Origin: Blattamonas nauphoetae
Taxonomy: Eukaryota > Preaxostyla > Oxymonadida
DNA: 64,000 nucleotides
Assembly (NCBI GenBank): GCA_033064195.1
Contig: JARBJD010000003.1
Span: 186,001-250,000, forward strand
Direction of reading: 5' to 3'
In this document: in pieces, positions 56,302 through 64,000 of the stretch
Layout of the letters: the number at the start of each line of letters is the position of its first letter
Position numbering within the stretch: the stretch's first letter is position 1
The notes under the pieces: generated by a model
What the model saw: only the letters and a program-made list of their open reading frames with translations
Databases searched by the model: none
What the model was told of the DNA's origin: nothing
Program-made: the position numbers and the translations under genes

Positions 56302-57906
56302 TTACAGGAATTTTTTGATGGTGCTAAGTTTCCCGTCAGTGTATGGGGGATATCGTGCACCGATGTCAAATGCGTTGGTTTTGTCGAGAATCGGCTTGGC
56401 GTGTGAGAAGGCTTCAAACGTCTTCTTTTCGTGATATGACCCCATCCCACTCTCCCCCACGCCGCCAAATGGGAGAGACGGAATGGACAATTGGAGAACA
56501 CACTCATTGAAGGAGAGTGAACCAGAACTTGTGTGAGTTTGCAGATATTCCTTCAACTGAGCGTTGCCGGAAAAGACATACATCGCCAGTGGTTTTGGAT
56601 GAGAATTGATGTGTTGTGCGGCAAGAAGAGCGAGTTGGTCATCCGGGAACGAAACTATTGGGAGGATTGGTCCGAAGATTTCTTCTCTCAAGAAGGCTGT
56701 GTCTGTGTCGATAGAGCATGAGAGAATCGTCGGTTGAATGTACAAATCGTCTTCATCTGATACTCCGCCAAAACAGAGTTGTTTTTCCGCTCCTTGTTCA
56801 GTAGACCAGCCTTCATCACGGAGGAGTCCAACGAGGCGTGAAAATTGGCGTGTTGCAACAATACGAGCATAATCATCCGATTTTTGTTGATCATCACCGT
56901 AGAAATCAACGATGCATTTCTTCAACTTGTCGATAAGTTTATCCTTGATAGATGAAGCACACATGACATAGTCTGGAGCAACACATGTCTGTCCTGCATT
57001 CATATATCTTCCCATTGCCAAGCGGCGTGCTGTGACATCAAGATTTGCACTTGCATCAATAATGACTGGAGATTTTCCTCCGAGTTCGAGAGTAACTGGG
57101 CAGAGATGCTCTGCGGCTGCTCGCATGACATGTTTCCCAATAGTAGCGCTTCCGGTGAAGAAAATGGCATCCCATTTGAGTGATAGAAGCTTATCGGAAA
57201 TTTCATGTGTTCCTGTAATCACCTTGTAGCAGGATGTGTCCAAATATTTGGCCGCAAGCCGAGCAAGCGTATCGGACACATGACATGATATTGTGCTTGG
57301 TTTGACGCAAACACAACATCCAGCTGCAATCGCTCCGACTAAAGGTTGCATAGCAAGAAGGACGGGATAATTCCATGGTGACATAATCAGCGCGAGACCA
57401 AGGGGTTCGTAGAAGATCTTACTCTTTGTAAGCCCGGGAATGTGCATCATTGGAGTGCTAACACCAACTGGTGTCATCCAAGTCTTCAAATTCTTGATGG
57501 CTTCTGTAATCTCTGCCTTGACCAGACCAATTTCTGTCATGTAAGCTGTAGGCATATTTCTGTGAAGATCCTGATACAATGCGGCGCAAATGTCTTGTTC
57601 TCCCTCGGTGAATAACCGGAGAAGAGCATTCAATTGATTTAGTCTGAATGATATCGGAAGTGTCTTGAAGCTTTGATACGATGCTCGGAGTTCAGCATAA
57701 TCTTCATCCACTTTTTCCACAGTGGAATAGTTCTTCGAAGATTCTGCTATTGCGGCTTCTTTCAGAAGTTTCCTGGTCATTTTCTCCGGAGAATTGTCAG
57801 ATACGTTTGAAGTTCCATCGAGAGGCTGAGCTACAGAAATCTTGGGTTGGTGCGATTCTTGTTCTTCAGCTGCGTGAGGTGGTTCACCGTCCTGTGTGGA
57901 TGTCAT
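56302..57906 (-). CDS. ALDH3-type aldehyde dehydrogenase
   Basis: 534 codons, single exon. An N-terminal extension of about 60 polar residues precedes a complete ALDH fold: SPWNYPVLLAMQPLVGAIAA (cofactor-binding, with the catalytic-site Asn), FFTGSATIGKHV, the general base Glu274 in TLELGGKSP, and the nucleophile Cys308 in NAGQTCVAPDYV. EEIFGPILPIVSF and LPFGGVGESGMGSYHEKKTF follow. The motif spellings and the RYPPY end are typical of ALDH3 (class 3, NAD(P)-dependent fatty-aldehyde oxidisers). No C-terminal membrane helix is present, unlike ALDH3A2, so the enzyme is probably cytosolic. All key residues are intact. Confidence 0.92.
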   Translation of the reverse strand: MTSTQDGEPPHAAEEQESHQPKISVAQPLDGTSNVSDNSPEKMTRKLLKEAAIAESSKNYSTVEKVDEDYAELRASYQSFKTLPISFRLNQLNALLRLFTEGEQDICAALYQDLHRNMPTAYMTEIGLVKAEITEAIKNLKTWMTPVGVSTPMMHIPGLTKSKIFYEPLGLALIMSPWNYPVLLAMQPLVGAIAAGCCVCVKPSTISCHVSDTLARLAAKYLDTSCYKVITGTHEISDKLLSLKWDAIFFTGSATIGKHVMRAAAEHLCPVTLELGGKSPVIIDASANLDVTARRLAMGRYMNAGQTCVAPDYVMCASSIKDKLIDKLKKCIVDFYGDDQQKSDDYARIVATRQFSRLVGLLRDEGWSTEQGAEKQLCFGGVSDEDDLYIQPTILSCSIDTDTAFLREEIFGPILPIVSFPDDQLALLAAQHINSHPKPLAMYVFSGNAQLKEYLQTHTSSGSLSFNECVLQLSIPSLPFGGVGESGMGSYHEKKTFEAFSHAKPILDKTNAFDIGARYPPYTDGKLSTIKKFL

Positions 57907-58086
57907 TCAACAAAAAACGTGAGGGACGATCGTAGCTGATGTTTGATTTTGGAATAATATTCACCCTCGTTACGAAAAATTTTCTAATTTATTTCATTGA
58001 TTTGTTTCCCTTGGTATCAGGACAGTCACTCATTTCCATTGGATCGTGTGATCCTTGTACTTTTTTGTTGTTCTTCGATCACCTCC
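57907..58086. promoter_or_regulatory. 180-bp divergent spacer, ALDH / coiled-coil P/Q-rich gene
   Basis: Separates two divergent start codons. T-rich on the plus strand, and a further 5' exon of the right-hand gene could lie here. No named element recognised. Evidence is positional. Confidence 0.25.
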
Positions 58087-60249
58087 ATGACAGTAATTTC
58101 CGATCATCTTATTTTAAGGAAAGTTCACAATCTTCCTCTTGATATCAACCATCAACCCGTTCTTGCGTTTGCCATGAAACGAGCCAATGAACAAAACGTA
58201 ACCACAACCGCAGCTGAAAGCCTTTGTTCCATCGTCAATATCCTAGCAATTTACAACAAATTTCACCTCAATATTCATTCAAATTGTGTCACTGACATGA
58301 ACGGTCTCCTGAGAATATCATTTGATGAGGTCATCAGACAACTCAGTGACAAATATCACAACAATGTCAGTTCTTTTCCTTCCATATTTTGTTTAATTTA
58401 GGCTATTTCGGACCATTTGCGACTGCTCTGTTCGGGTTCCTACTCAACTGCCCGGCTCTTTCCGTCGATCACTTCGTTCAATCAAGACCCTCTTGTAGAC
58501 TTTCTCAAAAATGCTCTTGGCCAAACAGTGGATGTATTTCATGGAATGGTTATTAGCGAACGTCAGACACCACCAGGCTTCATGATCAACGGGAAAGAAC
58601 CTGAAAAAGATAAACCCCCGTTCAAGTCAGAGGCCTATCTCCTCCAAAGAACGATCGACAACGCGAGTGTATCTGGAGTCACAACGGCTTTACAACGGGA
58701 TCCCTTAGTAGATCCGGCTTCAAAGACGATCAATCGCATTCAAGCTGATGACGACATGATTTTGGAATATCTGACGACCTGCGAGCCCATCACGTACACT
58801 GGCCGTGCGCACTTGCTCCACACGATGAAGCCCCGTCAGATCTACCCGTTCTTTTCGCATAACAGAATCGACCTGATCACCAAGCCCGACTATCGCCTCT
58901 TCTTCCTCGTCCAGACCATCGACCATTTCTGGGAGGGGTACCTCTTCCGCTTCCACAAGTTCCCCAACGCGCCAGAAGACGACTCACCAAACTCAGACAA
59001 GCCGTCGTACAGACTGCACGATTGCAGCTTCATCCGACGCGGGATGAGCAACCATTCCGTCTGCACGTCCGTCACTCGCCCACTCGAAGACGTGGTCGTC
59101 GACGAACACATCTTCCAGCCACACATCGCAGACGAATTGAAAAAGTTGCAAGATCACGTTGAAAAGGCAGACCTGTACAGAGAGGAGGGGAAGGTGCACA
59201 TCGAAGAGGAAAAGGAAAGGCAGAAAAGACTGAAAGCCGAGGAAGAGAGTAAGAAGAAGAAGGAGGAGAGTGATCGAATCTACCAGGAGCAGGTACGCAG
59301 GCAAAACGAGGAGGATGCCAGAAAGAAACGGGAAGCGGAAGAGTTGCAACGCCAACAGGAACGCATGAAACAAGAAGAGGAGCAGAAACGACTCCAAGCC
59401 ATCGAAAACAAGAAGTATACCATCCGAACCAGACTATACTTTTTTTCATCTCAAAACATTGACCGCTTGTCTCCGACTGAGATCTATGATCTGCAAACCA
59501 AGCTCCAATTGATGCTGAATGATATCTTTTATATTCATGCTCAGAACCCCGATGGAACGTATCTTGTGGTGAGCTTGACACATCTCAAATGGTTGACCAT
59601 CCCGTGGACAGACTTCTTCGCCAAAATTGAAGCTCCTGACCAAAACGACGTGGAGACCATCTTCAACTTCATCAACACATCCGGCAGTCCGCAGATGAAC
59701 AAACCCACTCAGCCCCAATCTGCGTCCCCTCCGCCCCTCATCACTCCTCAAACCCAGACCCAATTCTCGCCGAACGCCTACCAACCCCAAGGTCAGTCTC
59801 AATCCCCATCCTATCAGCCCCAATCTCAATCCCAACACTATCCACACGCTCCCCAGTCCTTCCCGAACACCTCACCCATCAATCAACAACAATCCCAACC
59901 CTATCCACCAGCTCCTCAGTCCTTCCCGAACATCTCACCCACAGGGTATCCTCAGCACATCACAACCAATCAGTCGTTTTACCCACAACAGCGATTTTCC
60001 AGTCCACCATCTCAACAGACACCCCTCTACCACAACCAGGCCGTCAACCAGCCTCCCACACAATACCAACCCCAGCTGAACTCGTCTTACAATCAGAATC
60101 TCGGCCCTCAACTTCCATTCGGAGGCCAGATGCCACCCCAACCACAGCCCAACCCCAATTTTTCGTTTGGGTATCCCACAACCCAGTCTCAGGTCCGACA
60201 ACAATCTCCGAATCCGGCGAACACAGGCGGTTACCCGACATACCAATAA
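58087..60249 (+). CDS. Unrecognised protein with central coiled coil and Pro/Gln-rich tail
   Basis: Two exons joined at about 58366-58402 in phase (KYHNN | AISDHLRLLCSG), about 705 residues. The first ~330 residues look folded, with aromatic-rich strands such as PDYRLFFLVQTIDHFWEGYL. A highly charged single helix or coiled coil follows (about 59,170-59,400, Glu/Lys/Arg). A second small folded part (RLYFFSSQNIDRLSPTEIYD ... THLKWLTIPWTDFFAKI) leads to a ~200-residue tail of Gln, Pro, Ser and Tyr with a duplicated segment. TAA at 60247-60249. The start is the first in-frame ATG at 58087. No family recognised; the tail suggests an assembly or granule-type protein. Confidence 0.75.
59827..59940 (+). 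repeat. Duplicated 51-bp segment, 63-bp period, in P/Q-rich tail
   Basis: Two near-identical segments, 59827-59877 and 59890-59940, each encoding QSQ(H/P)YPxAPQSFPNxSP. A recent in-frame duplication inside low-complexity coding sequence. Confidence 0.85.
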
Positions 60250-60707
60250 TAGCTCGGAAAAGCACTCTCTCTAAAAGCGTTTTAATTTACTGAGTCAGCC
60301 TCGGTCGGTATCGACTCTTCTTGCATTTCTCCAAGCTTGTATCTGATATTTCCGTCATGGCACACTTTTGATGAAGTGATGCGTTTCCGATAAGATGGAT
60401 CTCCTGAAACCACACTTTTTTCGAATAACCTCTCATACCCCACCGTTCCTCGTCATTGTTATGGCGTTTTTTTAACTTTTTTTAATTGGACGTGCACGAG
60501 ATCAGTTTGACAGTTGGGGACAGGTTCAGAGGGCAATCTTTGCCCCGTTCAATTCAATCGTGGTAACAATGAAAAGTCTGCAGACTGTCAAGAAAAGAAC
60601 AGAAAATCATTGTATTATTTGTACTGCATGTGGAAGTGTAATGATTGTTTGAGATGAAAGAAGAACAATGATTGCGAAGTTGAGTTATTGGTAATGATGA
60701 ATAGAGC
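60250..60707. other. 458-base spacer with a short perfect hairpin
   Basis: Convergent 3' spacer between the P/Q-rich gene and V-ATPase subunit c. It contains a perfect 6-bp hairpin with a 3-nt loop (60531-60545, GGGCAA and TTGCCC). Around it I see no snRNA, tRNA B box or snoRNA boxes. Probably 3' UTR of both genes. Confidence 0.4.
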
Positions 60708-61359
60708 TTATGCTGATGTACATTTCACTGGAGAAGAGAAAAAGGGAAAAATAAATAGAAATGCAGATCGGAGCACACTGTTCTGTCCCTTCATCGAGAT
60801 AATCAGACCAACAATCAATCCGTACAGTGCAAGAGCTTCTCCGAAAATCAGGACGAGAAGCATACCCACATAAAGTTTTGGTTGACGAGCATTGGCACGG
60901 ACACCAGCATCACCCACAATACCAATACAGATACCGGCAGCAAGGGAGCTGAATCCGACGCAGAGACCACCAGAGAGATGAGCGAAGGAAACATAGAGTG
61001 GATATTCATTGCCAATACCCATGGCAATAATGATGGATGCAATCAGTCCGTAAATACCAAGAATACCTGAATAGGAAATCAGAAAAATGAGATAAAAAAT
61101 GTGTGGCGAATTTTGAGAAACCTGCCATAATTGTCGGAATTGTAGACTTGACAATGAGTTGAGGATGTAGAACACCCATGACCATGACACCAACACCGGC
61201 TTTGGCTGTTCCATAGCAAGAGCCAAAGTCTAGTTAAATAGAATTGGATGTGTAATGAGATTTGACGAACAAACTGGCAAAGATGATTGAGCAAGCAGCT
61301 CCCATGAAACCAAAGAAGGTGGTATACGTTGGGCAGATATCCGAGACAACAATTGACAT
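60708..61359 (-). CDS. V-ATPase proteolipid subunit c
   Basis: Three exons. The first (61359 to about 61270) encodes [20 protein letters not shown] then AACSIIFA. A ~45-nt intron joins it to [20 protein letters not shown], and a second (about 61120-61066) joins [20 protein letters not shown]. Helix 4 has [17 protein letters not shown] with the essential carboxylate Glu that carries protons. The four hydrophobic helices and Gly-rich packing are those of the 16-kDa ring subunit of the vacuolar H+-ATPase, which acidifies lysosomes and other compartments. The C-terminus, after helix 4, extends about 28 residues further than usual ([14 protein letters not shown]...). TAA at 60708-60710. Confidence 0.93.
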
Positions 61360-61542
61360 TTCGCTGAAGTAGGCTGATCAAACCCACTGTTTGTTTATTT
61401 TTCCACAACTACCGATCATCTGATTTGATGAGTTAAAACATCCGTTGCGATTGAAGGATTTCAATTGGACAAAGAAAAAAGATGAGAATCGCCAAATTCA
61501 TGATTAATCCAAACAAAGAGAATTTCAGGTGAAATGAAGTAT

Positions 61543-61963
61543 TCACATTTCTGGAAACTCGTCAAACGACCACCCAGGAACACCTCGACACACTTGAATG
61601 ATAACCACAACGTAAAAAGAACCAGGAATAAAGCAAATGCTTCCGAGAATGATGAGTGGTAGCCCTGGATGAAAAAATTGCAATACTGAACAATTTCAGA
61701 CCTCTATCTTCGTACTGTGTCTTAATGACGCCCGTCTTGATGAGGATTCCCAAAGACAACATTATTGAGCCGATGAGGAAGAGAAACACGGTCAGAGCGA
61801 TTGCTTTCCATGGTGTCTCTTTGAAGAGATTGTCATTCTTTGGGTCATCATAAAACTCCGCTTCATCAACGTCTTGATATTGAAGAAGAGGGAGTTCATC
61901 ATCATCTTTCGTAGGATGGAGTTTTCTTTCCCTCGCCTCGTAACGGAGGACATCATCATCCAT
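61543..61963 (-). CDS. TMEM230: TMEM230 / C20orf30-family membrane protein
   Basis: Two exons. The first (61963 to about 61700) has an acidic cytosolic N-terminus, then FKETPWKAIALTVFLFLIGS, matching the family's P(Y/W)KAIALAxxLFLIG helix. Removing a ~37-nt intron (about 61700-61664) gives GLPLIILGSICFIPGSFYVV, the second helix with the conserved PG, followed by QVCRGVPGWSFDEFPEM, equal to the family's YRGYSYDDIPDFD tail. TGA at 61543-61545. TMEM230 is a two-pass protein of secretory and recycling vesicles. The acidic extension at the N-terminus is longer than in animals. Confidence 0.88.
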
Positions 61964-62562
61964 TGTGTAATCAATAAATTATAACGACAATGTTGTGTGC
62001 AAATATGTTCACCACAGGGGGATGAATGTTCCTCTGACAAATGACTGTGATCAAGCCCGTATCAAGAGTTCTCCTCTCTCAGATTCGCCGTTCTGATGGC
62101 AGAATGATGAGATAATTGTCTGAAATGATGGATAGAACGTACCTGAGGCAGACGATGAAACAATACGATGAAAGAGTTGGATGAGAAAAAGATGTTCGTT
62201 GTTGGTTGATGGAAAACATTTCGAGAATCAGTGGATGGATAATCAAGCTGACGAAAGAATACCGGGGAAAATAGCGCGAAGAAGGAGGAATCCCGTCGAG
62301 GCAAAGTGAAGAATGGACGTAGACGAGAAATCAGTGACGATAACTCAATGGCCGAATGAGAATGTGGAGGTGGTCAAATTGGGTCACGCGAAAACGTTAA
62401 TCCAATAAAGGTGGGACGGAAAGGAGGGAAAGACAAACGAGTCGGAAGCGGCAAGAATGTGTGCGCTTTCAAAGATGGAATCATAAAGATGCAAACTTTG
62501 AACAAGAGAATCTCAAAAAATGGAATGCAATGAAAATCAATCGTCAAAACAAGATGAAGTGT
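61964..62562. other. 599-base spacer, no recognised gene
   Basis: Between the start of TMEM230 and the stop of the RRM gene, same strand. A minus-strand frame (62062-62304, 80 codons) lacks recognisable features and looks accidental. Should hold the TMEM230 promoter and the 3' UTR of the RRM gene. TGATGA and CTGA words near 62107-62123 are too weak to call a C/D snoRNA. Confidence 0.35.
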
Positions 62563-63832
62563 TTAGTAACCCATGTTTCCCTGTCCCGCGTACCCATCAA
62601 AGAACATTCCTTGTTGAGGCTGCTGTTGGGGCTGAAACTGATAGTTTTGTGGAGGGCCTTGCATTATTGGTTGATACGATTGCATTGGTTGTGGCTGAGC
62701 ATACGGCGCTTGTTGGTTTGCATATTGAGGCTGAGGCGGTGGCTGAGCATAGATCGGCTGTGAGTATTGAAGTGATGGATCGTTCTGGCGCCAGGCAGGT
62801 TGTTGATGGATGAGAGGTTGCTGAAATTGTGAGTTCGGCCCGAGCATTTGAGGGGGAACCTTCATCACACCCTGTCCACGTTGGAATGTGGGAGCAGAGC
62901 GTTCTGGTTTGGCACTCTTAAATGAAACCTGAAGCCGCTTTCCATTTAGTTCCTTTCCATTGAGTTCATCCACAGCGACTTGAGCCTGGGCTCGATCATC
63001 AAAAGTCACAAATCCATAACCTTTGCACCTGGAGGTGATTTTATCACGCATCACAAGGACATCTATCACTTGTCCGAATGTGGAGAACAGGTCTGTCATA
63101 AATTGTTCGGTGGTATCGGGTTGGAGGCCATGGACGAAAAGTGTGTTTCGTTCGGCAGGATTCATGCTGGGTTGGCGAATTATTGCCCGCTGTTGTCCCA
63201 TTCCTTGCCTGTTTCGCTGATTTTGTTGATTTGGAATCGGTTCAAGAGTGATTGAAAGTGTTTGCCCAAAAGGTTGCGAGCCGTTGAGAGCTCCCATTGC
63301 TTTCTCCGCATCACGTTTAGAGACCATCGAAACGATGTATGCACTTGGAGAAGAGCCATCAGGTGAATGCTGAATGGATTCCGTTGTAACAGTTCCATAT
63401 TGTGAAAAGAGGCTGTGAACATCAGCGAGACTTGCAGTGGATGGGATGCCGATAACGCGGAGATTTGCGGCTTGATCCTTTGGCGGATCCTTCCGATATT
63501 CGACTGAAATTCGACGAGTGCCAAACTGGTGTCCGTTAAGGTTCTCAACAGCACGTTTAGCACATTCCTTGTCGAAATATGTGACGAAGCCAAATCCGCG
63601 GCACAATCCAGAATTACGATCATAAATCACGCGGCAATTATGTGTCTCACCAATGGCTTTGAATAACTTCTGAAAATCTTCTTCACGAGCATCTTGAGGA
63701 AGTTGACGGACAATGAGATTTCTCTCAGGATCTAAAGCAATGAAGACGAAAAAAAGATATCATGAGAAAAAAACACATACCGTATTCAATATCTTCAAAA
63801 GATGATTCTGACGACGTTTGAACTGGTTCCAT
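62563..63832 (-). CDS. Three-RRM RNA-binding protein, ELAV/CELF-like
   Basis: Start at 63830-63832 (MEPVQTSSESSFEDIEY); one ~50-nt intron (about 63780-63733) joins the first exon to DPERNLIVRQLPQDAREEDF. Three RRMs are visible by their RNP motifs: RRM1 NLIVRQLP with RGFGFVTY; RRM2 NLRVIGIP with AYIVSM (a weak RNP1); RRM3 NTLFVHGLQPDTTEQFMTDL with KGYGFVTFDD. The order two close RRMs, a linker and a third RRM is that of ELAV/Hu and CELF proteins, which bind U- or GU-rich RNA to control stability, splicing or translation. The C-terminal ~100 residues are Gln/Pro/Tyr-rich. About 415 residues, TAG/TAA end at 62563. Confidence 0.88.
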
Positions 63833-64000
63833 GGAAAAATGATTAAGATCAAACCATTAATGAGTGTTCACTCGAACGATCACAACAAATATGGAAAAAA
63901 CTCGCCAAAAAACGTTTGATACATTATTCTAATAGAACCTTTTGGGATATTTCCAGACTGATATAACAAGAACTTGTTCTGTTGTCCCGAAAAGAGAAGC

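Noticed and set aside
60531-60545. Perfect 6-bp hairpin considered as part of a small RNA
   Set aside because: No tRNA A/B boxes, Sm site or snoRNA boxes could be placed around it.
62107-62123. TGATGA and CTGA words resembling C/D snoRNA boxes
   Set aside because: Spacing is too short and there is no terminal stem; such words are common by chance.
1-64000. Transposons, virus-like elements, rRNA, tRNA and CRISPR
   Set aside because: None recognised: no transposase, reverse transcriptase, capsid or integrase motifs, terminal repeats, or conserved RNA cores in any spacer.

Overview
The window is from the nuclear genome of a gene-dense single-celled eukaryote. Thirty-one protein genes fill almost all of the 64 kb on both strands. 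Spacers are often under 200 bases. Many genes carry spliceosomal introns, most only about 28-60 nt long (GT...AG), and the standard genetic code fits (TAA, TAG and TGA all end genes). The gene content is core eukaryotic: mRNA capping, HOPS/CORVET, TRAPP, V-ATPase, RNase H2, the SSU processome and TREX-2. I saw no rRNA, tRNA, transposon, virus-like element or CRISPR array. The lineage cannot be fixed by eye. An AIR9-type protein, a DSP-gelsolin phosphatase, tiny introns and a gene of a family known from anaerobic bacteria would suit an anaerobic excavate such as a metamonad, but that is a low-confidence guess.

Layout. 1-7.6 kb: the 3' part of an mRNA guanylyltransferase, a membrane-anchored cathepsin-B-like protease, KIN17, a C9orf85-type zinc-binding protein and a dual-specificity phosphatase with gelsolin-like repeats. 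7.7-19.1 kb (all minus): VPS18, a ~1,560-residue solenoid-like protein, a two-TM microprotein and a protein with two cyclic-nucleotide-binding domains. 19.3-28.6 kb: RNase H2 subunit B, a large coiled-coil protein, TRAPPC5, UTP23, an EF-hand protein and a membrane-anchored histidine acid phosphatase. 28.7-34.9 kb: a kelch/BTB protein, a YqeB-family protein and an unknown protein with an NQPG hexapeptide repeat. 35.3-49.7 kb: SAC3/GANP, RWDD1, a giant LRR-AIR9-RhoGEF protein with a perfect 10 x 39-bp repeat, and a kinase-like protein with only a C-lobe. 50.1-63.8 kb: TXNDC9/PhLP3, an unknown 1,050-residue protein, a poly(A)/U polymerase with an RRM-like tail, an ALDH3-type dehydrogenase, a coiled-coil P/Q-rich protein, V-ATPase subunit c, TMEM230 and a three-RRM ELAV/CELF-like protein.

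These genes do not form operons. Loose themes are RNA processing and export (capping enzyme, KIN17, SAC3, UTP23, terminal nucleotidyltransferase, RRM protein) and endomembrane traffic (VPS18, TRAPPC5, V-ATPase c, TMEM230). The most unexpected item is the YqeB-family gene at 31.7-32.8 kb. This family is known from bacterial selenium-dependent molybdenum hydroxylase systems, yet here it has six short spliceosomal introns. The second is the LRR + six A9 repeats + DH-PH architecture at 40.6-48.5 kb. Exon joins given below were inferred by eye from reading frames, GT/AG sites and family similarity; none was tested against transcripts.
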